Shown here: positions 12,508 to 23,593 of the stretch, piece by piece
Numbering within the stretch: the first letter of the stretch is position 1
Layout of the letters: the number at the start of each line of letters is the position of its first letter
NCBI RefSeq assembly: GCF_014898055.3
Contig: NW_026555331.1
Span: forward strand, 108,187,194 to 108,251,193
Direction: 5' to 3'
DNA: 64,000 bases
Source: Talpa occidentalis
Taxonomy: Eukaryota > Chordata > Mammalia > Eulipotyphla > Talpidae
Program-made: the position numbers and the translations under genes
The notes under the pieces: generated by a model
What the model saw: only the letters and a program-made list of their open reading frames with translations
Database searches by the model: none
Told to the model about the DNA's origin: nothing

Positions 12508-12790
12508 AGCAGAGAGAAGGTTGGCAAACTCACCCAGAGAGCCAAATCTGGCCCACCACCTGCTTTCACAGGGTATTCGAGCTAAGACATATTGAAATGA
12601 CTAAAGGGGGGGGGGGAAATCAATGGAAAATAATGTTGCTTTGTGTTGTATATAAATTATATGAAATTCAAATCTGTGTCCATAAACAAAGTTTTATTGC
12701 AACACAACCATGCTCATTCATTAACGTATTGCCTGTAGCTGCTTTCCAACTACCATGTGGCCCCCACAGCCTCTAAAAAATATTTTAATC
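12508..12790. mobile_element. hAT-like DNA transposon remnant, second copy
   Basis: Same family as 188-560: 'aggttggcaaactcacccag', 'ccaaatctggcccaccacct', 'tatatgaaattcaaat' and 'aaacaaagttttattgcaac'. The 'gttggcaaac' end suggests a terminal repeat. A run of ten G lies near 12606. Confidence 0.7.
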
Positions 12791-13189
12791 ACAACTACAC
12801 AGAGAGCTCAGTGTTTTGACCCAAGTTTGGCTTAACCATGATCCCCTTGACCGCTACTTGATTGTGGGTGGCACAAACTCCACGGCACCTGCAGCCCTGC
12901 AACATCCTATAAGGAGCAGCTGACATCAACTCCCAGAGCAGTTTCTCTGCCACTTGCAAGCGGACCCCTCTCCCCCCTCAAGGCCCTGTAATATTACCTT
13001 CTCAACAAACTCACCCAGTTTAAAACCACAGTCTCCCCTCCTCCCCAACTAGGACTCTGGGTTTTCCTTACCCCATCCTAGTATTTTCCCTAGATTCATT
13101 CCATTTTTATTACTTCTTAGAGCTTGGACACAAAGCTAGTGGGTAGAATGGTAGCAGGGGAATCAATGATTCCCACCATTTATTCACAC

Positions 13190-13325
13190 AGTCATTTCTT
13201 CCAACAAATATTTATTGTGAGCCTACAATTGCTAGCCACTATTCTGGGTGCTTGGGACAACTTGGTGACCAGCCAGGGGCAAAGTCTCTACCTCTTGGAG
13301 CTTACATAACAAATAAGTAAATTAC
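13190..13325. repeat. Ancient mammalian interspersed repeat
   Basis: Shows 'caacaaatatttattgtgag', 'gccactattctgggtgcttg' and 'ctcttggagcttacataaca'. This is a common old repeat related in sequence to MIR/L2 ends. Exact family not assigned. Confidence 0.65.
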
Positions 13326-13349
13326 ATAATTTCTTAGAAGGAAATTACT

Positions 13350-13738
13350 TTTGTAATAGTTCATTCCTTCTCCTTGCTGTATTGCATTCCTTTGACTAAA
13401 TACGTCACAATTTATTTATCCATTCTATTGTTAATGAATATTTCGATTATCTCCAGCCCGAGACTGTTAAGAACAGGCTGTTATGAACATTTTCTGTCAC
13501 ATCTCTTGGTGCATGTATGTCAGCATTTCTGATCAGCATGTTCTCAGTGTTCCTAAGTGATGTTACATTCAGCTTTAGTTGATACTGACAGGAAGTTTCC
13601 CAAAATGGTGATATCATTTTACATGCTCATTGCAATGTAGTACAGTCCCACTGTGACGTCCTTGACAATACTTAACACTGAGCTTTTTTTCATTCTAGCC
13701 ATTCTAGTGGTGTGTAGTGCTATTTCATTGAGGGTCTA
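13350..13738 (-). mobile_element. L1 ORF2 3' region, antisense fragment
   Basis: Antisense L1 signature: 'tttatttatccattctattg', then 'ggctgttatgaacattttct', 'ttcccaaaatggtgatatca' and 'ccattctagtggtgtgtagt'. Frames are broken, so it is an old inactive fragment. Confidence 0.8.
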
Positions 13739-13739
13739 G

Positions 13740-14345
13740 TTAAACTGCCTTTTAATTAGTCTCCCTGCTTCCATTTTTGCCTCCTTCCATTCTCTAAATC
13801 ACTCTCCAAATAAAAACCAGAGAAACCTTTTTCAAATACAATCCATGAATACCATTCCCCTTCTTAAAACTTTCCAAGGGCTCCCAACTCGGAATGGACC
13901 CAGATCTGGAGCCCGCGTGACCTGGCTTCTACCTACAAGTCCAATCTCACAGGCATCTTCACCATCATCCGACCACACAAGTCTCCTTTCTCTCTCTTGA
14001 ACAAGCCCAGCTTTCCCCCAAATCAGGATCTCTGCATATGTTGTTCTCTTCCTGGAATATAAGCCCCTCCCATATTCCACCCCAACCTCTCACCTACCAA
14101 ACTGTTAATCCTCCAGATCTCAACTTCCAAGTCACTGCCGCAGACAAGAACCCTTACCTGACTTCTCAAGAGTTTATTTCCTCTCCAGCAACTACAATCT
14201 ACATAGGTCTGATTTCTTTATTAACTTATTCACATTCTATCTTCTCCACTAGCATAGGAGGTCCTGGAAGGCAAGGGCATGACTATTCAGTTGTTATTGT
14301 ACCTGGCACATAATAAGAGCTTAACAAATTTTATTAGCTGAGTGA
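13740..14345 (+). mobile_element. Long L2 3' fragment
   Basis: Extended L2 match: 'taaaactttccaagggctcc', 'gacctggcttctacctacaa', 'tcttcctggaatataagccc', then 'cctggcacataataagagct'. About 600 bp, the best preserved L2 here. It abuts the antisense L1 on its left. Confidence 0.88.
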
Positions 14346-14459
14346 TTTAATAAATAGTCTTTCTCTCTGGGGGGATCTAAGCCAAACAATGCTTTCTCAT
14401 TTAGGAAAATAGATAAAGCAAAATGTTTTGAGATGTTCAGAAGAGAAGCATTATTTATT

Positions 14460-14700
14460 AATCTTAGCTATTGATTACTGAGCACCTACTATGTGTAACA
14501 GAAACCGCATCAGTGCTCCCTCTCCATGTCTATGAGCTTGTCATCCAATGTGGATGCACTTGCAATGCCTTGCTGCTGCTGCTTTTGACCTCCTTATATA
14601 GGTTCACACTGACATTAGAGGGGCAGCAGCACTTAAAGCAATTTACCCAGTATTTTAAGTCAGAAAGTTTGGGGGTCCTCATAATAATGCTAGTAAATTA
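14460..14700 (-). repeat. Broken MIR, antisense
   Basis: Starts 'tgattactgagcacctacta' and later shows 'caatttacccagtattttaa'. Order and spacing fit an interrupted reverse MIR. Confidence 0.55.
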
Positions 14701-14704
14701 GCAC

Positions 14705-15185
14705 TGAGGAAATATGGGATACTAATTAAAGGAAAATAATAGCCAGCCATAATTATATTGCCCAGAAAAAAATCAGTAAATCTCCTTTGAATCTTTGCTC
14801 TTTCCTTTTCCCTTTATTGTCTGTTTTGTTCAAAAACCTCAGGAGAGGAACTGCCTGAAACAACTCTCAGGCATTTGGGAGTTTCTTATTTATTATTCAG
14901 GCCTGTGTTGACCTCTATGGTCATAATAGACAGGAGTGAATAGGGAATGAATTGAAAATAGATTCTGTAAAGCTTCTGGCTTGGGGCCTGTTTGCCACTC
15001 ACTCGCTCAAAGCACCTTGCACCTGTTACCTTTTTCTCCCCAGCAGGAATGGCAAGGAGCCTGGCAGCACTACAACAATTCATCAAATACTGTCCTGAAA
15101 TCAGAAGTAAATAGAAGATGGCCCACAACTACAAAATAGACTCAGAAACTGTATTTGGCAATGTGTCCCAGAAGATCAATGACTC
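14705..15185. other. No gene or recognised repeat
   Basis: AT-rich unique-looking DNA with short frames only. Confidence 0.55.
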
Positions 15186-15189
15186 TGGA

Positions 15190-15385
15190 AGCAGAGATGT
15201 ACGGAATCTCTACTCCATGCTAGGTAGATGCTAGAACCTCCCTTATTTAATCCTCACAATGGCCCTGGAAGTGGGTATTTCCTCTATCTGTAGATGAAGA
15301 CTCAGTGAGATAAGTGAACTGTACACTTAGTAAGTGGTTGCCTCAAGCTTGAACCCAGATCTCTTCAGTTCCATGATCCTCTTCA
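15190..15385 (-). repeat. MIR, antisense
   Basis: 'ttatttaatcctcacaatgg', 'agatgaagactcagtgagat' and 'cttgaacccagatctcttca' give a nearly full reverse MIR. Confidence 0.85.
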
Positions 15386-16944
15386 ACGGTACTGATAAAT
15401 TTCACCTTGACCGCAAACAGCAGGAATAAAAGGAGCAAGAAACAAAGGAGGATTTCCTGTGCAAGATTTAAAATTGCCTGTGAACCCACAGCTCTGAGTC
15501 CAGACTATCAAAAGGGGACTGGGGAAAACGTCAAATTAATTGAAATCATCACAGGGTTAGATTACTACTTAATAGACTAGCTAAACACTGGGGACGTGGC
15601 CTCAATACAGCCAGAATTTCAAACTACACTTGTCCCTTTCTGGGAATGCATGTGGATATCTAACTCCCTGCCACTACATTTGATGAGTTTTCATCCATAC
15701 TAACAATTCATACTAGGGTAGGAGCTCGCCATTGAGAGATGGGTGAGGCCCTTCTGGAGGCCCCGGCCACATTTTATTCCACTCTGGACCTCAGTTCCAG
15801 AGGGAGGTCAGATGCAGGGCATGGGAGCAGAATCGACCACCAAGTATATTTTGTCCCCAGATCAGAAGTGCACTGGGTTCCCTAGAAATGCTATGGGTGG
15901 GAGGGAATTTTAGGCCAAAGAGCCAGGAATTGCATCTGCTAAATGAGGGGAGTTATCCAACTAAAACAATTAAGCAAGGACATTGGTGCCTTGGGAAGAT
16001 TTTCTAGTTGTCAGTCTTGCCAAAACCCTGGGTTCCCTTCAGCTTACACACATGTGCCTCCTCTTTGAACACTGAAAATAGGTATTGTGCTGTCCTTTCA
16101 AACACAAAATGGGGGGCCTCCAGGGTAGGGAGAGCTCCCTCCCAAAAAGTATCCAGAAGAGACTGGACAGCCACTTGAGTGAGACAGTGTGCACTTCATT
16201 CAGATTTGACATAAGGTGTTAATTCAATCACTCAATGTCAAGTTCAACAACTATTTATTGTGCTGCACTGGTATATAAAGTACGCCAGTTCTTTGTGGAA
16301 CTGACAGAGAGTGGCAAAGACAGATATGGAAACAAAGCAGGATGAAACATGTAATTACGGACTGGCTAAGTGTTATGAAGGAAAGGATGGGGAATATGAG
16401 GAATAATAACAGGAAAATAAAAAGCTTTAAGTAGAGGGGCAAATTTATGTCATAAAACAGTTCACACAGCAGTAGGAGGCCCATTTGGACACCATCTCAT
16501 TGTCTGAGGGGAAAGAGGATGTAGTGTGAACCATAGTGGTAGGAGTGTGACCGTGTGAACCAAATGGATGTGTATTTTGGATATAAGAGCTACAGGACTT
16601 GGTAGGACTGAGAGGTGAAAAGATAACTAACTCCCCAGTCTGGAACTGAACATCATCATCTGAAATTTTGAGTTTAAATACTATATAAATTCCAAAACTA
16701 TAGAACTTCAAAATCCAGATTAACAATCCATCCACTCCTAAAGCATAGAGACATTGGGGATACTACAGGCATTGTTACCTAAAATGTTTTTTCCATGATA
16801 AGGCTGAAAGGAGAAGAAAGTGAGGTTTTATTCTGACACCCCAACCTTCTTCTTTCCCCTTCCCCCTCTATACCATGCCTCTCAGGGTCCCAGGACTCTC
16901 AAATGCCTCCAGTCACCACCTTATCTGGGTGTATACATATGTGT
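15386..16944. other. Low-copy DNA with one ancient repeat trace
   Basis: No gene seen. Around 16225-16440 the pattern 'caacaactatttattgtgct...gctaagtgttatgaaggaaa' belongs to the same ancient class as 13190-13325. The patch near 15530-15590 is rich in TAAT-type motifs but unassigned. Confidence 0.5.
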
Positions 16945-17019
16945 GATATATAAATAAATATATATATGTGTGTGTGTATGTGTACATAGTGTGTTTACAA
17001 ACACACACACACACACACG
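16945..17019. repeat. Compound TA/TG/CA microsatellite
   Basis: Alternating AT, then (TG)n, then (CA)n after a short interruption. The TG and CA arms are complementary and could pair. Confidence 0.9.
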
Positions 17020-17176
17020 TCCTACAATCAATTAAACAAAACTAAACTAAAGTACCCAAAAGAAAATGGGTGAAAGATCTAATCAGGCATTTCCCAGACA
17101 GGGATATGCATTGTCGATACACACGAAAAGGTACGTAACTTCATTAGTTCTTAGAGAAATACAAAATAAAACCATA

Positions 17177-17422
17177 TTCAGGAAAAAGACAAAACTTGCA
17201 AGCTGACCAAAGATCTAAGGTTTACAGCAGGGGTGGGGAGAAAAAAGGAGAGGAGTCAGAAGGGGGGTATGGGGGAAGAGCATAAGGGACTGTTCTCTCA
17301 TGGTGCCACGGTGGTGGGAGAACTACAGGGACTATACCCGAGGGGAGAAATCAAATACTATACAAAAATGAACAATGATGTAAGGAAATAAATAAATAAA
17401 TTTAATAAAAAGATGCATAAAC
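17177..17422 (+). mobile_element. 246-bp G-rich retroposed insert, probable L1 3' end
   Basis: Inserted into the older L1 between 'aaaaccata' at 17168-17176 and at 17423-17431 (9-bp direct repeat; the bases just outside the repeat are similar but diverged). It begins in sequence, has G-tracts ('gcaggggtggggag', 'ggggggtatggggg'), and ends in an 'aaataaataaataaa' tail. G-rich tracts before an A-rich end are typical of L1 3' UTRs, but it does not match the young L1 at 62.5 kb. Another retroposon class is possible. Confidence 0.6.
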
Positions 17423-17579
17423 AAAACCATAATGAGCTACCACTATCTACCCACTAGATGGCTAATGTGAAAAAGACTAACAATACCAAACGTTTGGAAA
17501 GATGCTAATAATATCAAGTGTTGGTAGGACAAACCTCTCCTACATTATTTATGGAAATTGAAATTGGTACAACTTCTTT

Positions 17580-17869
17580 TTTTTTTAAAGAGTAACTTTT
17601 TTTTTAAAGATTTATTTATTTATACAAGCACTGGGTACAGTCAGAAGAGAGGGAGGGTGAGAGAATTCACCAGAGCCAGAGCGGGGAACAGAACAGGCAG
17701 ACTGACGAAATACACTGCTGAGGGGAGCAGCGGGCGGCAGGAGAGATCTGCGTGCCATGTGGGACCCTCCTCCAGTGGCCGGGAAGCAGCCGGGGATCAA
17801 ACCGGCACTGCAGAGGTTGCGGGCAGCTTTGTAAACCAGCGCTCAACCGCTGCGCCACCAGGGAGGCCC
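17580..17869 (-). repeat. tRNA-derived SINE, group B-like, with 15-bp TSD
   Basis: Reversed full-length copy with tail, body and head ending 'gcgccaccagggaggcc'. A perfect TSD 'tggtacaacttcttt' lies at 17565-17579 and 17870-17884. Its middle ('cagactgacgaaatacactg') has group A/C bases, while both ends are group B, so it is a mosaic. The T-run is duplicated around 'aaagagtaac' in the tail. Confidence 0.95.
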
Positions 17870-18255
17870 TGGTACAACTTCTTTGAGGAACAAAAAGGTT
17901 TGGTAATATCTACTACAGTTGAACATATATGGCACAGCAATCCACTTCGGCGCATCCATCCAACCAAAATATGTCCCAAGAAATGTATGAGAATGGATGA
18001 AAACTCGGAAAAACTCAAGAAATGTTCATCCACAAGAAAAATGGATAAAATAAATCGTGACATATTCATACAAAGGAACGCTGTAGAGAGAAATAGAGAA
18101 GAAACAAATGTTTCATGTACAACATGGATGATCTCACCAACACAATGCTAAAAAATGAAACCAAATGTGAAATAGTGTATTTCCTACAACTCAAATTACA
18201 TAAAGTTCAAAAACAGGCAAAATCAATCAATGATAATAAGGCCAAAACAATGGAG

Positions 18256-19845
18256 ACATTTGAGGAGGGGAACAATGGTGACTGACATCAAGTATCAGAA
18301 GGTTTCTCAGATGCTGGTGATGTTCTTTTTCTTAATCAGCTGCTGGCCACACAAGTGAGCCCATTTCATAAAAATCATTAGCCTATGTCTTATGATTTAC
18401 CTATATCTACATATTAATGTTAGATGCTAATAAAAAAATGGATTCCATAAACATCTAGAAAGAATATTTGCCTGTCAGAGCCAAAAGCAATAAGCTGCAG
18501 TAAACAACAAAAATCACAATCAAGGCAAGCCAAGGTCATGGCCATCAGTGCCAAGCATCAAGTTGAAAGAATGAGGATGAAGATAAATAAATAGCAAAAT
18601 CATTGTGTTTATTTTCAAATATTAATTTTTCAAGTATTTGGCCTTGGTGTACTGTTACAACATCATTTGATTGCCAACTCTTGTTTTGACTGTAGGATTT
18701 GGCTGTATTTTGCAGGCTCACAAAGGGATTAGGGTATCCCTTTCACGGTAGCCTTTTATACATGTTGTATGTACACACCCAGATACCCACAAGGCTATGT
18801 ACTGTACATAATAAAAGTCTGTGACTACAAAACAAGAACGATTCCCATCACCACCCACCAAACTAGTTTGATTATTTTATCATCACACCATCCACCAGGG
18901 AAGTCTAGAAACTATTTGAGGTCCTGCTCTGGTCATCAAAATATTGGGCTGTATCATGGGGAAAAAATACCTGCTTTGAAGCTCACCACTTAGCATCTAT
19001 GTGCCACTGACAAGTGATTCTCTGACTCATTTCTACTCACATAACATGGAAGAAATACTACCTAAACTGCCAGAGTAGAATGAGAATAAACCGGAATATT
19101 AAAACAATAGTTTACAGGGAAGTGTCCGGCATGTACTAAACCTTTAACAAATGCTAGACATTTGCAATAATCTAGCATATTTCTTTATCTTGTGATTTAA
19201 CCCGTTTTAAAGTAAACACATTAACATTCTCAATTTCCTTCATAATTTAATGAGGACAAAAGGTCAAGTCTTTTGAACTTGTTTCATAGACTGGGCATTT
19301 TCAGAAAAATGTTTAAAAATATCCCAAGTCCTGTTCTTTCAGGGGGAGAAAAGCAAACAAATAAAAGGAGGAAGGGCATTGGGATCTTAAATTTTAATTC
19401 ATAGAACAGATATCATTTCAGGTATGTACACTGAAAGTAAAAATAAACTTAATAAATCAATGAAAAAGAAGTCCCCCCAAAGTTATAAAAATAAATGCAT
19501 TTACAGTATTTAATTTTATATTTTAATCAAATTTCTTTCAGTGACAATATGCAATTACTGAGAAAGAATAACTTCAATTGCAATTATTTTTTAAAAATCC
19601 TTAATTTTTTTAGTAACTGGATATTGTAATATGTCCTTTAAAAAAATTTTTCCTAAACTAAATTTGTTCAACATAATTCCACTAATATTTTCTACATTTC
19701 TGTTTAGAAAATGCATTTATTTTATGAGAATATTTGGATATTAATTAGATAAAGCACGGTATATTTATATAATGGATATTAACACATGCACTTAAAGCCA
19801 TATTTTCAGAGTATTTGATGAATAGGGAAAATGTTCAAAATGAAT
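18256..19845. other. No gene or recognised repeat
   Basis: Strongly AT-rich. Short frames only; nothing recognised. Confidence 0.5.
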
Positions 19846-19849
19846 TATT

Positions 19850-20090
19850 TTGAAATGGAAAAAAACAGGCTGTGCAATAGAACATGTACAATGTAATTTC
19901 ATTTTGTAAAACATGTATGTTTGCATAAGTATAGAATAAAATTTTGGAAATACAGCTATTCAAATGTTAATAATAGTCATCTTTAAATGATAGGATTGGG
20001 GAAGATACATGTTTCTTTAAATGTTTGTCTTTCAAATTTTATACCACAGATATCTATTACTTTTATAATGAGATAAGCAAATATTACTTT
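19850..20090 (+). mobile_element. Degraded L1 3' end
   Basis: 'gtgcaatagaacatgtacaa', 'gtatagaataaaattttgga' and the closing 'ctattacttttataatgaga' fit an old L1M-type 3' UTR. Confidence 0.6.
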
Positions 20091-20540
20091 AAAAATGATT
20101 TGCAGTTAAATTTTTTCAATGTTTTTTAGTTGAAATCTAAGCATAGATCTGTAAAATTATTTCCTTCCTTTATAACTTCTCTCTCCTTTGTAACTTCCTA
20201 CATTTTGGCCATTCATGTGAAATATTAATGAACATTATCATGTAATAAAAGGAAAAATAAGCATCTGTTTGCAAATGATTACCAGGGTGTATTCAACAGC
20301 ACTTTCTCAAGTAGATTAAAGGACTGACAAGTACAAATCCCTCAGTGAACAGTGAGCTCAAGTATACAGTCTGGCTTCTGCCTGGGTGTGGGGCTCTGGA
20401 CAAGATGTCCAACAGCTCACAGCTCTGTTCTCCAAAGGGGATTTCATCTCCACTCCAGGCACAGGAGACCTTGTGAGGCTAAGAAGGTGGCCAAGAGATC
20501 TTGGCAAGGCTAATGGTGTTGATCAGAGGTCTGTACTGAT
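20091..20540. other. No gene or recognised repeat
   Basis: Low-copy sequence; nothing recognised. Confidence 0.5.
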
Positions 20541-20855
20541 TTGCTAGGTTGACCATAATAAAGTACCACATAGGTGGCATAAACAACCAAAATTTATTTT
20601 CTCACAGATTCAGATATCCAAGATAAAGGTGTCAGCATGTTGGTTTATTCTGAGGTTGTCTTTTCCCTGTGTCTTTACATGGTCTTCCCTCTGTGTCCTA
20701 AATCTCCTTTTCTTATAAGATTGAGGCCCACCTACGTAAACCTCATTTGCTTAGTTACTTCCTTAAAGACCCTATTTCAAATACAGTCACATTCTGAGGT
20801 ACTAGGGTTACAGTTTCAACATATGAATGCTGGAGAACACAACTCAGCCCCTAAT
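20541..20855. repeat. MaLR-like LTR fragment
   Basis: 'gaccataataaagtaccaca', 'acatggtcttccctctgtgt', 'aaagaccctatttcaaatac' and 'gaggtactagggttacagtt' match a dispersed mammalian LTR-type repeat (ERVL-MaLR by recall). Same family as 2540-2725. No internal viral sequence is seen. Confidence 0.6.
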
Positions 20856-22016
20856 GAATTTTTGTCAAAGAAATGAACATAGTCAGTGGAAGGAACGGGT
20901 ATGACAAAAGCAGGAAAGTCCACTTAAAGACATTGTATGGGATTACTTACAAATTTCTCGAAATGTAGGTGGATTTCCAATTTTTTCACATCCCTTTGCA
21001 GCAGGGCACTGCTTACTGAAGTTACCTTCAGTGTGGGGATATTTTGTGTATTATCCTTGTGTATTATCCATTCAAGCTGCAGGCGCAGAGTTCGGTTTTA
21101 GCAGCACCCCTACTTGTATCCACTCAAGAGAGATTGTTTATGCACGTATTTGAATATTTCGCCACAATTGCCCTTATTATGTCAAATAAATGTGTAGAAA
21201 ATGAAAAAGGACAAGCTGGAACTAGTAATTAGAAGCATAAGTCTCATATCTTTACTAGAATTGAAGCCAAAATGGGAATTATCATGTGGGCTTGAATCAG
21301 GGACTCTCTCAACTGGAAGTCACTGAATTTAAGCTGATGTATGTACATCTGTACAGGGAGAGAAAAAAGCTAAAGTATATAGACTAAGTTTCGAAACAAG
21401 ATGCTCAAAGATTGGGCCTAAAAGACAATGTAACTTGGGACCTGAAGATGTGTGCCAGAGCTCAGAAAATGAGTTTCCCTAGCAGCATCCAAAACATCTT
21501 GTACAGCCTTCAGGCATTTGACATTGTGTACCTTTTCAGGAACTGCTTATAGGAAATTTTCTTAGAACAGAAGAGAATTCTCTACAGGAAGGTGCCTAAT
21601 AAAGTTCTTTGCTCACTGTGTTTCAATAAATTATAATAAACAAACAACTCCAGTGAGCATAATTTAATAAATCCATAGCCACATCACTGAAGCTTACTTT
21701 CTGTACAAGTCCTGAGTTATATTATACCTCTCCTTCCCCATCCCCTGACATTCACAGTCCATGGATTCAGTTTTCAAATTTCTTTAATATATCTCTTCCT
21801 TTCTACCCCTTCTTTCCTTGTTCAGACATTTATCATCTCTGGCTTAAAGAGATTTTTTAGTGGCTTCCTTGCCTGTGGTGTCCTCACCAACAAATCTCCT
21901 ATAGATCACAGTCAGATTAATTAATTTGGTCAATCAACAAGTATTTACTGAGTATCTACTACTACTGTGTGCTAGATACCATTCTGGGTACTGGGGATTC
22001 AACCTTCTTCCTTTTT
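20856..22016. other. Low-copy DNA
   Basis: No gene seen. An ancient-repeat piece ('caacaagtatttactgagta...attctgggtactggggattc') lies at 21930-22005, just before the SINE at 22029. Confidence 0.55.
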
Positions 22017-22028
22017 AAAAGAATGGTT

Positions 22029-22291
22029 AGGGCCTCCCCTGGTGGCACAGACAGTTGAGCGCCACGCTGTGAAGCTGTCCTCAGCCTCTGCAGCGCTGGT
22101 TCAATCCCAGCCAGCAGGCGAGGGTCCCACATGGCACAGCAGACCTCTCCTGCCTTGCCTCCTCTCCCCTCAGCAGTGTACTTGGTCAGTCTGCCTGTTC
22201 TGTTCCCCACTCTGTCTCTGGTGAATCCTCTCACCCTCCCCCGCATCTGGCCTATAGCCCGGTTCTTGTGTAAATGAATAAATAAATCTTT

Positions 22292-22331
<40 letters not shown>

Positions 22332-22333
22332 AA
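22029..22333 (+). repeat. tRNA-derived SINE, group C, expanded TAAA tail
   Basis: Head 'gggcctcccctggtggcaca', body, then the tail with 'aaataaatctttt' continuing into about ten TAAA units. The flanks share an imperfect 'aaagaatgg/at' repeat, left near 22018 and right near 22342. Confidence 0.93.
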
Positions 22334-22419
22334 GGGTATTTAAAGAATGATAGTCAGTGTTAGAGAAGCAGGAATTGAGGAAAAACACCTGTATGCCTGG
22401 GCACAAGAGCCAAAGTAAG

Positions 22420-22725
22420 CGTGGTGGCTAAAGCAGTTTAAACCTGAGTTTAAATTTAAACCTGAGTTTAAACTAAAGCAGTTTAAACCTGAGTTTAAAT
22501 TTCATCCCTCCCACTCACACAACTCAACACAACTCACACAACTCAAGTTGTGTGACCTTGAGCAAATGAGGCCTCTTTGTGCCTCAGTTCCCCTTCTGTA
22601 AAGTGAGATTGTAGTAGCACCCCACAGAGTGGTTGTATGGCTTAAATGAGTTGATAAATAGGAAGCACTTGGACTAGTAAGAACCACAAATACACTAGTT
22701 ATTACTATCACACAGAAATGGTCCA
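22420..22725 (+). repeat. MIR with internal duplication
   Basis: MIR signature 'agttgtgtgaccttgagcaa' and 'gcctcagttccccttctgta', with the 3' part ending near 22725. Its 5' half holds a perfect 30-bp direct repeat (22428-22457 and 22473-22502) and a partial third unit. Confidence 0.88.
22428..22502. repeat. Perfect 30-bp direct repeat, 45-bp period
   Basis: The unit starts 'ctaaagcagtttaaacctga' at 22428 and again at 22473, identical over 30 bases. Between them lies another 'taaacctgagtttaaa'. The perfect identity in an otherwise ancient MIR shows a recent local duplication. Confidence 0.93.
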
Positions 22726-22878
22726 CCAACGTTATTATTTTGTGTCTTTTTATATTTAAGCCAAAATTAGCATTGAAGTAATTTTATTAAGCCCTGTAAC
22801 ATCACTAGCAAAGGGAAATGCTAAATTTTACACAAGATAATTTGGCAAGGTATTTCTCATTTAAAAGTGCTGTTAGGA

Positions 22879-23148
22879 GGGCCTCCCCTCCCCGGTGGCG
22901 CAGTGGTTGAGCGCTGGGTTGCAAAGCTACCCGCAGCCTCTGCACCACTGGTTCGATCCCCGGCTGCTCCCTGGCCACCGGAGGTGGGTCCCACATGGCG
23001 CGCAGACCGCTCCTGCCGCCCGCTGCTAATTTGGTCCTTCTGCCTGCTCTGCTCTCCTCTCTGGCTCTGGTGAATTCTCTCACCCTCCCGCCCTTCTGAC
23101 TGTACCCAGTGCTTGAATGAATGAATGAATGAATAAATAAATAAATAT
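22879..23148 (+). repeat. tRNA-derived SINE, group B (first of pair)
   Basis: Head 'gggcctcccctccccggtgg' with a small C-rich insertion, B box 'ggttcgatccc', and body lacking the 'cccctcagcagtgtacttc' block found in other copies. The tail starts as GAATGAAT before AAATAAAT. Confidence 0.93.
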
Positions 23149-23196
23149 TGACTGAAGAAAAATTGAAAGCTGAACCAGTATCTAAAAAAAAAGGGA

Positions 23197-23535
23197 GGGC
23201 CTCCCTGGTGGCGCAGTGGTTGAGCGCTGGGTTGCGAAGCTGCCCGCGGCCTCTGCGGCGCCGGTTCGATCCCGGGCTGCTCCCCGACCACCGGAGGAGG
23301 GTCCCACATGGCGCGCAGACCTCGCCTGCCGCCCGCTGCTCCCCTCAGCAGTGTACTTCGGTCCTTCTGCCTGCTCTGCTCCCCGCTCTGGCTCTGGTGA
23401 ATTCTCTCACCCTCCCGCGCTTCTGACTATACCCAGTGCATGTATAAACAAAACAAACAAACAAACAAATAAATAAATAAAACATGCCTCTATAAAAAAA
23501 TAAAATAAAATAAAATAAATTTTAAAAAAGGGGAA
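23197..23535 (+). repeat. tRNA-derived SINE, group B (second of pair)
   Basis: Near-consensus group B copy: A box 'tggcgcagtgg', B box 'ggttcgatccc', body 'gtacttcggtccttctgcct'. The tail is a mixed (AAAC)n/(AAAT)n/(AAAAT)n tract. The low divergence suggests recent insertion. Confidence 0.94.
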
Positions 23536-23593
23536 AAAAGTGCTGTTAGGAAATGTCCAGCATGTTGCCAGTCGCGAGTCCACTGCTTAAATG

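Larger units (their letters stand above)
17036..18255 (+). mobile_element. Old L1 3' region, interrupted twice
   Basis: L1-type ORF2 3' sequence on the + strand: 'aaatgggtgaaagatctaat', 'aatgagctaccactatctac', and 'caccaacacaatgctaaaaa'. It is split by a G-rich insert at 17177-17422 and a SINE at 17580-17869. A 197-codon frame crosses L1 and SINE and is an artefact. All L1 reading is degenerate. Confidence 0.82.
22863..23551 (+). repeat. Two-SINE composite inside one 16-bp TSD
   Basis: The perfect direct repeat 'aaaagtgctgttagga' occurs at 22863-22878 and 23536-23551. Between them lie a group B SINE (22879-), ~45 bp of non-SINE DNA, a second group B SINE (23197-), and an A-rich tail. Either one read-through transcript inserted as a unit, or the second SINE landed in the tail of the first. 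Confidence 0.85.

Noticed and set aside
17558..18151. 197-codon open frame, the longest in the window
   Set aside because: It runs through an old L1 and a reversed SINE in one frame; there is no domain and its parts have known repeat origin.
22857..23476. Multiple 80-150 codon frames rich in Arg/Pro/Ala
   Set aside because: All are translations of the GC-rich group B SINE body in different frames; the same peptides recur at other SINE copies.
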